Shown here: positions 41,617-50,312 of the stretch, one piece after another
Layout: each line of letters starts with the position of its first letter
Numbering within the stretch: the stretch's first letter is position 1
Assembly: GCF_900107745.1 (NCBI RefSeq)
Contig: NZ_FNRO01000011.1
Coordinates: forward strand, 124,001 to 188,000
Reading direction: 5' to 3'
DNA from: Variovorax sp. YR216
GTDB lineage: Bacteria > Pseudomonadota > Gammaproteobacteria > Burkholderiales > Burkholderiaceae_C
DNA length: 64,000 bases
Notes under the pieces: model-generated
The model's input: only the letters and a program-made list of their open reading frames with translations
Databases searched by the model: none
What the model was told of the DNA's origin: nothing
Translations under genes and position numbers: made by a program

Positions 41617-44600
41617 CTACCGTCGCAAGTCGAGCGTGAAAGGAAACTCCCGGCTGCCGCTGATTTCGATCGTCGCCGGCGGCGTGGTCATCAATCCTGG
41701 CGTATGGCCCATGCGCGTGAAGCGCGCGTGGCGGCGGCTTTCGGCCTCGTAGGCGTTGACCGGGAAAGTGTCGTAGTTGCGTCCGCCCGGGTGAGCGACG
41801 AAGTACTGGCAGCCGCCCAGCGAGCGCTTCATCCAGGTGTCGACGATGTCGAAGGTCAGCGGCGCATGGACGCCGATGGTCGGATGCAGCGACGAGGGCG
41901 GATTCCACGCCTTGTAGCGCACGCCCGCGACAAATTCGCCCATGGTGCCGGTCGGCTGCAGCGGCAGCACCTGGCCGTTGACGGTGATGACGTGGCGGCT
42001 CTCGTTCATGCCGGTGACGCGGATCTCGACGCGCTCCAGCGACGAGTCGACATAGCGCGCCGTGCCGCCGGGCGCGCCTTCCTCGCCCATCACGTGCCAT
42101 GGTTCGAGCGCGTTGCGCAGCGACAGCTCCACGCCCATCGCCTGCACCTGCCCGACCAGCGGGAAGCGGAACTCGAAATGCGGCGCGAACCAGTTCGGAT
42201 CGAAGGGGAAGCCGGCCTGGCGCATCTCGCTGATCACGTCCTCGAAGTCCATCTTCACGAAGGTGGGCAGCAGGAAACGGTCGTGCAGCTCGGTGCCCCA
42301 GCGGGTGGCCGGCGCGGCGTAGGGCGCATCCCAGAAGCGGGCGACCAGCGCGCGCAGCAGCAGTTGCTGGGCGACGCTCATGCGTGCGTGGGGCGGCATC
42401 TCGAAGGCGCGCAACTCCAGCAGGCCGAGGCGGCCGGTGCTCGTGTCGGGCGAGTACAGCTTGTCGATGCAGAACTCGCTGCGGTGCGTGTTGCCGGTGA
42501 CGTCGATGAGGATGTTGCGCAGCGTGCGGTCCACCAGCCATGCGGGCATGTTCTGGCCGTAGGTTTCACGGCTGCGCGCGATTTCCTTGAGCGCGATCTC
42601 CAGCTCGTAGACCTGGTCATTGCGTGCTTCGTCCACGCGCGGTGCCTGGCTGGTCGGCCCGATGAACATGCCCGAGAACAGATAGCTCAGCGACGGATGG
42701 TTGTGCCAGTACAGCAGCAGGCTCGCGAGCAGCTCGGGCCGGCGCAGGAAGGGGCTGTCCGCCGGCGTCGCGCCGCCGAGCACGAAGTGGTTGCCGCCAC
42801 CGGTGCCGGTGTGGCGGCCGTCGGTCATGAACTTCTCGGCCGACAGGCGCGTCTCGAAAGCCGCGTGGTAGAGGAACTCGGTGTGCTGCACCAGTTCGCC
42901 CCAGTTGTGCGCGGGATGGATGTTGACTTCGATGACGCCCGGGTCGGGCGTCACCTGCAGCAGCTTCAGGCGTGGATCGCGCGGTGGCGGATAGCCCTCG
43001 ATGACGATCTTGACGCCAAGCTCTTCGGCGGTGGCTTCGACCGCGGCGACCAGGTCGAGATAGTCCTCCAGCCGCGCGAGCGGCGGCATGAAGACGTAGA
43101 GCACGCCCGAAGCGCTGCCGACCTTTTCCGCCGCCGGCCCGTTGGCGCGGCGCGGGTCGCGCACTTCGACGCACAGCGCGGTGCGAGTGATCCAGTGGGC
43201 GGATTCGCCGCGGCGCGGCTGGCGCGTTGCGGCCGGATCCTGCGTGGCGTCGCGCAAGGTCGCGGCTTCGCCCGGCGACTGCATCCGCAGGGCGCTGGGC
43301 GTGGCTTGCGGCGTGCCGAAGTCGTAGGGCACCGCGCGGCGATCGGCATCGCCTGCGCCGAATGAACCGGCCACGCCGACGTAGCGTGCGCGGTAGTCGG
43401 CAGCGGCGGGCAGCCCGGCGCGCGGCGCGGTCGGGTCGCGTTCGACGAGGTAGGGGTAGTCGCCCTTGCTGGCCCACGGCTGCGAATCGAGTGGAAGCCG
43501 ATAGCCCATTGGCGAATCGCCGGGCATGAGGTAGAGGCGGTCATCGCGCAGGAACCACGGGCCGGTCTTCCAGCCGGGGCCGGCGAGGGCGGGCGCGTCG
43601 GCGTCGGCGTTCGACGCCTCGATCGGCAGCATGTAGCCGATCACCGCATCCAGCTTCTGCGTGAACACGCGCCGCAGGCGCATGCGTTCCATCTCGTCGT
43701 CGAGCTTCGAGTCGAAGGGGTCCACGTTCACCGGGAGCCGGCGCTCGCGCCAGAGGTAGTAGTAGACGTCCTCGTAGCCCGGCTGGATGTAGCGCTCGGT
43801 CAGGCCGAGGCGTCGCGCCAGCGCATTGGTGAAGCGGCTGGCATCCTCGCTCGTGTAGTTCGTCGGATGCCGTTCGTCCGCGAAGAGATCGGGGTTGTGC
43901 CAGATCCTTTCGCCGTCGGCGCGCCAGAGGATCGACAGTGCCCAGCGCGGCAATTGTTCGCCCGGATACCACTTGCCCTGCCCGAAGTGCAGGAAGCCGC
44001 CTTCGCCGTATTCGGCGCGCAGCTTTTGCACCAGCTCGGTCGCGTAGCCGCGCTTGGTGGGGCCGAGCGCGTCGGTGTTCCATTCGGCCGCGTCGCGGTC
44101 GGAGGTTGCGACATAGGTCGGCTCGCCGCCCATGGTCAGGCGCACGTCGCCGGCCTTCAGGCGCTTGTCCACCGCCTCGCCGAGCGCGAGAACCTCGGCC
44201 CACTGTTCTTCGGTGTAGGGCTTGGTGACGCGCGGGGATTCGTAGATGCGCGTGACCTTCATCTCGTGGCCGAATTCGACCTTGGCATCGTCCACCACGC
44301 CCTCGATCGGCGCGGCGCTCGAAGGCGTCGGCGTGCAGGCGAGCGGGATGTGGCCTTCGCCAGCCAGAAGGCCCGACGTGGCATCGAGCCCGATCCAGCC
44401 TGCGCCCGGCAGGTAGACCTCGCACCAGGCGTGCAGGTCGGTGAAGTCGACCGTGGTGCCGCTCGGGCCGTCCAGCGATTTCACGTCGGGCGTGAGCTGG
44501 ATCAGATAGCCCGAGACGAAGCGCGCCGCGAGCCCGCAATGCCGCAGCAGCTGTACCAGCAGCCAGCCCGAATCGCGGCACGAGCCCGAGCCCTTGGCCA

Positions 44601-45117
44601 GCGTTTCCTCCGGCGTCTGCACGCCGGGCTCCATGCGGATCAGGTAGTTGACGTCGTTCTGCACCTGCTGGTTGAGTTGAACCAGAAAGTCGATGGTGCG
44701 CTGTTCCTTGCGGTCGATACGGTCGAGATACGCCTGCACCAGCGGCGTGGGCGCATCGGCCACGAGATACGGCGCGAGCTCCTGCGCCTGCGCCTCGGTG
44801 TACTTGAAGGGGAAGTTCTCGGCCTGCGGTTCGAGGAAGAAGTCGAACGGGTTGTAGACCGCCATCTCGACGACCAGGTCGACCGTGACCTTGAACGAGG
44901 TCGTCTTTTCGGGAAACACCAGCCGCGCGAGGTAGTTCGCGAAAGGGTCCTGCTGCCAGTTGATGAAATGCTGCTCGGGCTCGATGCGCAGCGAGTACGA
45001 GATCACGTTGCTGCGGCAGTGCGGCGCAGGTCGCAGGCGGATGACCTGCGGGCCCAATTGCACCGGGCGGTCGTACTTGTAGTGAGTGACGTGGTGGAGC
45101 GCGGCGTGAATGGACAT
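41617..45117 (-). CDS. transglutaminase-DUF2126 putative amidoligase fusion
   Basis: 1166 residues. N-terminal Bact_transglu_N-like region (about 1-90), then a transglutaminase core with Cys180 in GSCRDSGW, His229 in DLHAWCEVYLPG and Asp245 in GWIGLDATSG. The remaining ~750 residues are a DUF2126 domain, predicted in the literature as an amidoligase, with RLTMGGEPTYVATSDRDA near 330, LHFGQGKWYPGEQLPRW, and FVLGGATPADSPFLRRPELLASLL. A combined ligase-plus-peptidase/transamidase. Upstream of, and co-oriented with, the fused ATP-grasp/alpha-E operon; divergent from comEC. Confidence 0.92.
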   Translation of the reverse strand: MSIHAALHHVTHYKYDRPVQLGPQVIRLRPAPHCRSNVISYSLRIEPEQHFINWQQDPFANYLARLVFPEKTTSFKVTVDLVVEMAVYNPFDFFLEPQAENFPFKYTEAQAQELAPYLVADAPTPLVQAYLDRIDRKEQRTIDFLVQLNQQVQNDVNYLIRMEPGVQTPEETLAKGSGSCRDSGWLLVQLLRHCGLAARFVSGYLIQLTPDVKSLDGPSGTTVDFTDLHAWCEVYLPGAGWIGLDATSGLLAGEGHIPLACTPTPSSAAPIEGVVDDAKVEFGHEMKVTRIYESPRVTKPYTEEQWAEVLALGEAVDKRLKAGDVRLTMGGEPTYVATSDRDAAEWNTDALGPTKRGYATELVQKLRAEYGEGGFLHFGQGKWYPGEQLPRWALSILWRADGERIWHNPDLFADERHPTNYTSEDASRFTNALARRLGLTERYIQPGYEDVYYYLWRERRLPVNVDPFDSKLDDEMERMRLRRVFTQKLDAVIGYMLPIEASNADADAPALAGPGWKTGPWFLRDDRLYLMPGDSPMGYRLPLDSQPWASKGDYPYLVERDPTAPRAGLPAAADYRARYVGVAGSFGAGDADRRAVPYDFGTPQATPSALRMQSPGEAATLRDATQDPAATRQPRRGESAHWITRTALCVEVRDPRRANGPAAEKVGSASGVLYVFMPPLARLEDYLDLVAAVEATAEELGVKIVIEGYPPPRDPRLKLLQVTPDPGVIEVNIHPAHNWGELVQHTEFLYHAAFETRLSAEKFMTDGRHTGTGGGNHFVLGGATPADSPFLRRPELLASLLLYWHNHPSLSYLFSGMFIGPTSQAPRVDEARNDQVYELEIALKEIARSRETYGQNMPAWLVDRTLRNILIDVTGNTHRSEFCIDKLYSPDTSTGRLGLLELRAFEMPPHARMSVAQQLLLRALVARFWDAPYAAPATRWGTELHDRFLLPTFVKMDFEDVISEMRQAGFPFDPNWFAPHFEFRFPLVGQVQAMGVELSLRNALEPWHVMGEEGAPGGTARYVDSSLERVEIRVTGMNESRHVITVNGQVLPLQPTGTMGEFVAGVRYKAWNPPSSLHPTIGVHAPLTFDIVDTWMKRSLGGCQYFVAHPGGRNYDTFPVNAYEAESRRHARFTRMGHTPGLMTTPPATIEISGSREFPFTLDLRR

Positions 45118-45216
45118 GTTGTTCGTCGGTCGTGCCTCGGGGTGAGACGCATACTAGCCGACACAGAAAGCAATTAGCGCGCCAAAAAAGTGGCGTGACA
45201 GGGAGCGAATTGAGGT

Positions 45217-47613
45217 ATGCAGGGATGGGATGTCCGCGGCCTGCGGGTGCTGGCCGCCATGCTGGGTCTTATCGTTGGAACGGCGTTGCAATTGCAACAG
45301 GCGGCGTTGTGGCGCGAGGCCGGCTATGCGGCGCTCGTGGCGGGAGCGGTGGTCGGCGGGTTCGGGTTGCGCCCGCTGGAGCGGCTGCGGCGCGGCGCGC
45401 TCGTCCTCCCGGTGGCGCTGCTGCTCGGCGGCATGGCCGGTGCCGGTCTGGCGGGCTGGCGCGCGGTGTGCTTTGCAGCGGATGCGCTGCCGCCGGCGCT
45501 CGAGGGCAGCGATCTGGTGGTGACCGGGGTGGTTGCGCAGATGCCGTTGCGCAACGAAAGCGGATTGCGCTTCGCGCTCGAAGTCGAATCGGCGCGCTGG
45601 CCCGGCGCTGCGGATGACCGGCGTGCGCCGCCCCAGGTGCCGCCGCGCATTTCGCTCAGCTGGTATGCGGACGCGAACGGCGAGCCGGGCGCACCGCTGC
45701 ACGCGGGCGAACGCTGGCGGCTGCCGGTGCGGCTGAAGGCGCCGCATGGCAACCTCAATCCGCACGGATTCGACTACGAGTTGCGCCTGTGGGAGCAGGG
45801 CGAGCAGGCCACCGGCTACCTGCGTGGCGGCGTGCCGCCCCCGGAGCGCATCGCGGCGACATGGCGCCATCCGATCGAACGCGCGCGCGAAGCGGTACGC
45901 GATGCCATTCTGATGCGCGTCGCCGACCGCCAGAGCGCGGGCGTCATCGCCGCGTTGGTCACCGGCGACCAGGACGCGATCGAGCGTGCCGACTGGGACG
46001 TCTTCCGCGCGACCGGCGTGGCGCACCTCATGGCGATCTCGGGGCTCCACGTCACGATGTTCGCCTGGCTTGCCGCGCTGGCGTTCGAGGCCTTGTGGCG
46101 CCGCAGCCGCCGCTTGATGCTGCGATGGCCGGCGCAGCATGCGGGGCTTGCCGGCGGCGTGGCGCTCGCAGCGCTCTACGCGGCCTTCAGCGGCTGGGGC
46201 GTGCCGTCTCAGCGCACGGTGTGGATGCTCGCGGTCGTCGGCCTGCTCCGGCTCGGCGGGCGGATGTGGCCGTGGCCGTTCGTGTGGCTGCTGGTCTGCG
46301 CGGTGGTGGTGGCGATCGATCCGTGGTCGCTGACCCAGCCGGGCTTCTGGCTCAGCTTCGTGGCGGTGGGGGTTCTCTTTGCCGCCGGCAATGGTGCGCC
46401 CGACGATGGGCCCTCCGGTATTGCGGCGCGCATCGCCAGGCTGTTGCGCGAGCAGTGGGTCGTGACGCTGGCGCTGACGCCGCTGACCCTGTTGCTGTTT
46501 CAGCAGATTTCGGTGGTCGGGCTCCCGGCCAACCTGATCGCGATCCCCTGGGTGACGCTGGTCGTGACGCCGCTTTCGATGCTCGGCCTGCTGCTGCCCT
46601 GGCTGTGGGAACCCGCATCATGGGCGGTGCAGGTGCTGTCGTGGCTGTTGCAATGGCTCGCGAGCTGGCCGCTCGCGACCCTGTCGATGCCCACGCCGCC
46701 GCTCTGGATGGCCGCCGCGGGCGTCCTGGGCGGCATCCTGCTTGCCATGCGCCTGCCGTGGTCGGTTCGCGCCCTGGGTCTGCCACTTCTGGTGCCGGCG
46801 CTGCTCTGGCAGTCCCCGCGCCCGCCGATGGGCGAATTCGAGTTGCTGGCCGCCGACGTGGGGCAGGGCAACGCGGTGCTGGTGCGTACCGCCTCGCACA
46901 GCCTGCTCTACGACGCGGGGCCCCGGTACAGCCTCGCGAGCGATGCCGGCCATCGCGTGCTCGTGCCGCTGCTGCGCGCCTTCGGCGAGCGTCTGGACGC
47001 TGTCGTTCTGAGCCATCGCGACACGGACCACACGGGCGGCGCGCCGGCGGTGCTGGCGATCCAGCCGAAGGCGAGGCTGCTGAGCTCGATCGAGGCCGAC
47101 CATCCGCTGCAGGCGCTGCGCAAGGTGGAGCGTTGCATCGCCGGCCAGCGTTGGACTTGGGATGGCGTCGATTTCGAGATCCTCCATCCCGCCGAAAGCG
47201 ACTACAGCGCCTTCGCCAAGCCCAACGCGATTTCCTGCGTGCTGCGCATCGGGAACGGACGGGCGACCGCGCTGCTGGCCGGCGACATCGAGCGCCTGCA
47301 GGAAACCGCGCTGGTGCTGCGGCACGCCGACCTGGCTGCCGACGTGCTGCTGGTGCCGCACCACGGGAGCAAGACTTCGTCGAGTCCTTGGCTGCTCGAA
47401 GCGGTGCTCCCGCGCCTCGCGATCGTCCAGGCGGGCTGGCGCAACCGGTTCGGGCATCCCGCGCCGGAAGTGGTGGAACGCTATGCCGACTACGGTATCA
47501 GGCTCATCGACACGCCCCATTGCGGCGCCGCGACATGGTCCAGCACCTTGCCGGGCGAAATGTTTTGCCAGAGGAACACGGCGCGGCGCTACTGGCATCA
47601 CCAGATGTATTGA
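45217..47613 (+). CDS. comEC: DNA internalisation/competence protein ComEC
   Basis: 798 residues. N-terminal soluble DUF4131-like part, a competence membrane region with LMAISGLHVTMFAWLAAL (the ComEC signature) and many hydrophobic helices (about 250-560), and a C-terminal metallo-beta-lactamase-like domain with VLSHRDTDHTGG and VPHHGSKTSSSP. Full-length and intact, so natural transformation is possible. It splits the peptide-ligase cluster into a minus-strand and a plus-strand arm. Confidence 0.95.
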   Translation: MQGWDVRGLRVLAAMLGLIVGTALQLQQAALWREAGYAALVAGAVVGGFGLRPLERLRRGALVLPVALLLGGMAGAGLAGWRAVCFAADALPPALEGSDLVVTGVVAQMPLRNESGLRFALEVESARWPGAADDRRAPPQVPPRISLSWYADANGEPGAPLHAGERWRLPVRLKAPHGNLNPHGFDYELRLWEQGEQATGYLRGGVPPPERIAATWRHPIERAREAVRDAILMRVADRQSAGVIAALVTGDQDAIERADWDVFRATGVAHLMAISGLHVTMFAWLAALAFEALWRRSRRLMLRWPAQHAGLAGGVALAALYAAFSGWGVPSQRTVWMLAVVGLLRLGGRMWPWPFVWLLVCAVVVAIDPWSLTQPGFWLSFVAVGVLFAAGNGAPDDGPSGIAARIARLLREQWVVTLALTPLTLLLFQQISVVGLPANLIAIPWVTLVVTPLSMLGLLLPWLWEPASWAVQVLSWLLQWLASWPLATLSMPTPPLWMAAAGVLGGILLAMRLPWSVRALGLPLLVPALLWQSPRPPMGEFELLAADVGQGNAVLVRTASHSLLYDAGPRYSLASDAGHRVLVPLLRAFGERLDAVVLSHRDTDHTGGAPAVLAIQPKARLLSSIEADHPLQALRKVERCIAGQRWTWDGVDFEILHPAESDYSAFAKPNAISCVLRIGNGRATALLAGDIERLQETALVLRHADLAADVLLVPHHGSKTSSSPWLLEAVLPRLAIVQAGWRNRFGHPAPEVVERYADYGIRLIDTPHCGAATWSSTLPGEMFCQRNTARRYWHHQMY

Positions 47614-47712
47614 CGGCGCGCAAGCCCGCCAATCAGACCCCTCGTTTCCCCCATCCGGCACCGAAGTTTGGCCTTGAACTTGCTAAGCTATGGTCAAGGA
47701 GATTGGTCGTCC

Positions 47713-49221
47713 ATGCACAAATTCGACGAGATGTATGAGCAGGTTCCCTACACCGGCGCTGCCGTCCGGAGCCACTACAAGCGATACGACCAATGGCTCG
47801 CGAAGCAACCCGAAGCGGTGATGCGTTCGCGGCGCGAAGAGGCGGAAATGATCTTCCGCCGGGTCGGCATCACCTTCGCCGTCTACGGCGCGAAGGACGA
47901 GGATGGGTCGGGCACCGAGCGCCTGATTCCCTTCGACCTCCTGCCGCGCATCATTCCCGCGCACGAGTGGGCATCGATGGAAAAGGGGCTCGTGCAGCGC
48001 GTCACCGCGCTCAACCGCTTCATCCATGACGTCTACCACGACCAGGAAATCATCAAGGCCGGCGTCATCCCCGCCGACCAGATCCTGAAGAACGCCCAGT
48101 ACCGGCCCGAGATGGCGGGCGTGAAGGTGCCCAACGACGTCTATTCGCACATCGCCGGCATCGACATCGTGCGCGCACCCGACGCGAGCGGCAACGGCGA
48201 GTACTACGTGCTCGAAGACAACCTGCGCGTGCCCAGCGGCGTGAGCTACATGCTGGAGAACCGCAAGATGATGATGCGGCTCTTCCCGGAGCTGTTCAGC
48301 CAGAACCGTATCGCGCCGGTCGCGCACTACCCCGACCTGCTGCTCGAAACCCTGCGCGCCTCCGCGCCGCCGGCCACCGCCGAGCCGACCGTCGTGGTGC
48401 TCACGCCCGGCATGTACAACAGCGCCTATTTCGAACACGCCTTCCTCGCGCAGCAGATGGGCGTGGAACTGGTCGAAGGGCAGGACCTCTTCGTCAAGGA
48501 CAACTTCGTCTACATGCGCACCACGCGCGGGCCGAAGCGCGTCGACGTCATCTACCGGCGCGTGGACGATGACTTCCTCGACCCCGAGGTGTTCCGGCCG
48601 ACCTCCACGCTCGGCTGCGCCGGCCTCATGCGCGCTTACCGCGAAGGCAACGTCGTGATCTGCAACGCGGTCGGCACCGGCGTGGCGGACGACAAGTCGA
48701 TCTATCCGTACGTGCCGAAGATGATCGAGTTCTACCTCGGCGAGAAGCCGATCCTCAAGAACGTGCCGACCTACATCTGCCGCAACAAGGACGACCTCGA
48801 CTACACGCTCGCCAACATGAAGGACCTCGTGGTCAAGGAAGTGCACGGCGCGGGCGGCTACGGCATGCTGATCGGCCCCGCCGCCACGCAGGCCGAGATC
48901 GAGGACTTCAAGAAGGCGGTGCTCGCCAAGCCCGATGGCTACATCGCGCAGCCGACGCTGAGCCTGTCGAGCTCGCCCACCTTCGTCGATGCAGGCATCG
49001 CGCCGCGCCACATCGACCTGCGGCCCTTCGTGCTGTCGGGCAAGGAGGTGCAGATGGTGCCCGGCGGCCTCACGCGCGTCGCGCTCAAGGAAGGCTCGCT
49101 GGTGGTCAACTCGTCGCAGGGCGGCGGCACCAAGGACACCTGGATCCTCGAAGGCGACCGCAGCAACGGGCAACGCTCGCAAGGCCAGTCGCAAACACAA
49201 ACACAAACGCAAACGTCCTGA
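47713..49221 (+). CDS. circularly permuted ATP-grasp peptide ligase-like protein
   Basis: 502 residues from the ATG at 47713, with AGGAG just upstream. CP-ATP-grasp type (COG2308). Motifs include YYVLEDNLRVPSGVSYMLENR, LTPGMYNSAYFEHAFLAQQMG, VICNAVGTGVADDKSIYPYVP, VVKEVHGAGGYGMLIGP and HIDLRPFVLSGKEVQMVPGG. Acidic EDN and the KE pair expected for metal and ATP binding are present, unlike in the fused version at 38.8 kb. C-terminus ends in a Gln-Thr repeat from a CAAACR microsatellite. Followed 17 bases later by its alpha-E partner. Predicted to make peptide or amide bonds; substrate unknown. Confidence 0.92.
   Translation: MHKFDEMYEQVPYTGAAVRSHYKRYDQWLAKQPEAVMRSRREEAEMIFRRVGITFAVYGAKDEDGSGTERLIPFDLLPRIIPAHEWASMEKGLVQRVTALNRFIHDVYHDQEIIKAGVIPADQILKNAQYRPEMAGVKVPNDVYSHIAGIDIVRAPDASGNGEYYVLEDNLRVPSGVSYMLENRKMMMRLFPELFSQNRIAPVAHYPDLLLETLRASAPPATAEPTVVVLTPGMYNSAYFEHAFLAQQMGVELVEGQDLFVKDNFVYMRTTRGPKRVDVIYRRVDDDFLDPEVFRPTSTLGCAGLMRAYREGNVVICNAVGTGVADDKSIYPYVPKMIEFYLGEKPILKNVPTYICRNKDDLDYTLANMKDLVVKEVHGAGGYGMLIGPAATQAEIEDFKKAVLAKPDGYIAQPTLSLSSSPTFVDAGIAPRHIDLRPFVLSGKEVQMVPGGLTRVALKEGSLVVNSSQGGGTKDTWILEGDRSNGQRSQGQSQTQTQTQTS
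49192..49215 (+). repeat. CAAACR hexanucleotide microsatellite
   Basis: Four tandem copies: CAAACA, CAAACA, CAAACG, CAAACG. They encode the Gln-Thr repeats at the C-terminus of the ATP-grasp protein; hexamer steps would change repeat number without shifting the frame. Two bases remain before the Ser codon and stop. Confidence 0.9.
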
Positions 49222-49238
49222 TCGGGAGCCTTCAGATC

Positions 49239-50195
49239 ATGTTGTCACGCACCGCCGATCACCTCTACTGGATGTCGCGCTACACCGAGCGCGCGGAAAA
49301 CACCGCGCGCATGCTCGACGTCAACTACCAGACCTCGCTGCTGCCGCAATCGGCCGAAGTCGCCAAGTACGGCTGGCAGGGGCTGTTGTCGATCAGCGAG
49401 CTGCTGCCGATGTACAACGAGGACCACGACCAGATCGAACCCAACGAAGTGATGGAGTTCATGGTCAAGGACGAGTCGAATCCTTCGTCCATCCTCTCGT
49501 GCCTGCGCGCGGCGCGCGAGAACGCACGCGCGGTGCGCGGCGCGCTCACCACCGAGGCATGGGAGACACAGAACACCACCTGGCTCGAAGTCAACCGCAT
49601 GCTGCGCGCGGGCGACCTCGAGCGCGACCCGGCGCAGTTCTTCGAATGGGTGAAGTTCCGCTCGCACCTCTCGCGCGGCGTGACGCTCGGCACCATGCTG
49701 CAGGACGAGGCCTTCCATTTCTCGCGCCTGGGCACCTTCCTCGAACGGGCCGACAACACCGCACGGCTCGTGGACGTGAAGTTCCACGCCCTCAACAGCG
49801 AGTTCTTCGGCACCGCCACCGAGGAAGACCAGGAGTACGACTTCTATCACTGGAGCGCGATCCTGCGCAGCGTCTCGGCCTTCGAGGTCTATCGCAAGGT
49901 CTATCGCGACGTGATCAAGCCGGAGCGCGTGGCCGAGTTGCTGATCCTGCGTGCGGACATGCCGCGCTCGCTGCATGCGAGCCTCGTCGAAGTGGTGAAC
50001 AACCTCGACAAGGTAAAGAACGACCAGAGCGCGGAAACGCAGCGCCGTGCGGGCAAGCTGCTGGCGGATCTTCAGTACGCGACGGTGGACGAGATCCTTG
50101 CGACGGGTTTGCATGCGTATCTCACGCAGTTCCTCGATCGCGTGAACGAACTCGGGTGGCGCATCAGCCAGGACTTCCTCGTCCCCGCCCAGTGA
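49239..50195 (+). CDS. alpha-E domain protein
   Basis: 318 residues, all-helical (COG2307, DUF403). Starts MLSRTADHLYWMSRYTERAENTARMLDVNY and has SHLSRGVTLGTMLQDEAFHFSRLGTFLERADNTARLVD, the second copy of the RxxERAxN pattern, with conserved Glu-Arg-Ala-Asp motifs. Proteins of this type are always found with the CP-ATP-grasp and transglutaminase genes. No enzymatic motif known. Ends close to a REP-like element; a third-gene transglutaminase that usually follows is absent here and lies instead on the other arm of the cluster. Confidence 0.92.
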   Translation: MLSRTADHLYWMSRYTERAENTARMLDVNYQTSLLPQSAEVAKYGWQGLLSISELLPMYNEDHDQIEPNEVMEFMVKDESNPSSILSCLRAARENARAVRGALTTEAWETQNTTWLEVNRMLRAGDLERDPAQFFEWVKFRSHLSRGVTLGTMLQDEAFHFSRLGTFLERADNTARLVDVKFHALNSEFFGTATEEDQEYDFYHWSAILRSVSAFEVYRKVYRDVIKPERVAELLILRADMPRSLHASLVEVVNNLDKVKNDQSAETQRRAGKLLADLQYATVDEILATGLHAYLTQFLDRVNELGWRISQDFLVPAQ

Positions 50196-50205
50196 TTGTT
50201 GCTCG

Positions 50206-50288
50206 CCCCCAGGCTCGCGCACTTCGTGTCGCTCTCCACCCCCTACCGGGGGCAATACCAGCGGCCCGGCAGAGCCGGTTCCGCGGTA
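50206..50288 (-). repeat. REP-like two-hairpin element, copy 4
   Basis: Minus-strand copy. Outer stem TACC/GGTA (50256-50259 and 50285-50288 on plus), inner CCGGC-TCT-GCCGG, CCCCC/GGGGG hairpin, terminal CTGGGGG (50206-50212). It lies between the convergent alpha-E and glpK genes; the CTGGGGG end is 10 bases from the alpha-E stop. Confidence 0.85.
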
Positions 50289-50312
50289 TTCCTGGCCTGA
50301 GGGGCGCGCGCT

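Noticed and set aside
41506..43365. 619-codon plus-strand frame beginning in a REP-like element
   Set aside because: It is antisense to the DUF2126 gene; the initial residues come from the repeat, which gives similar peptides at other copies.
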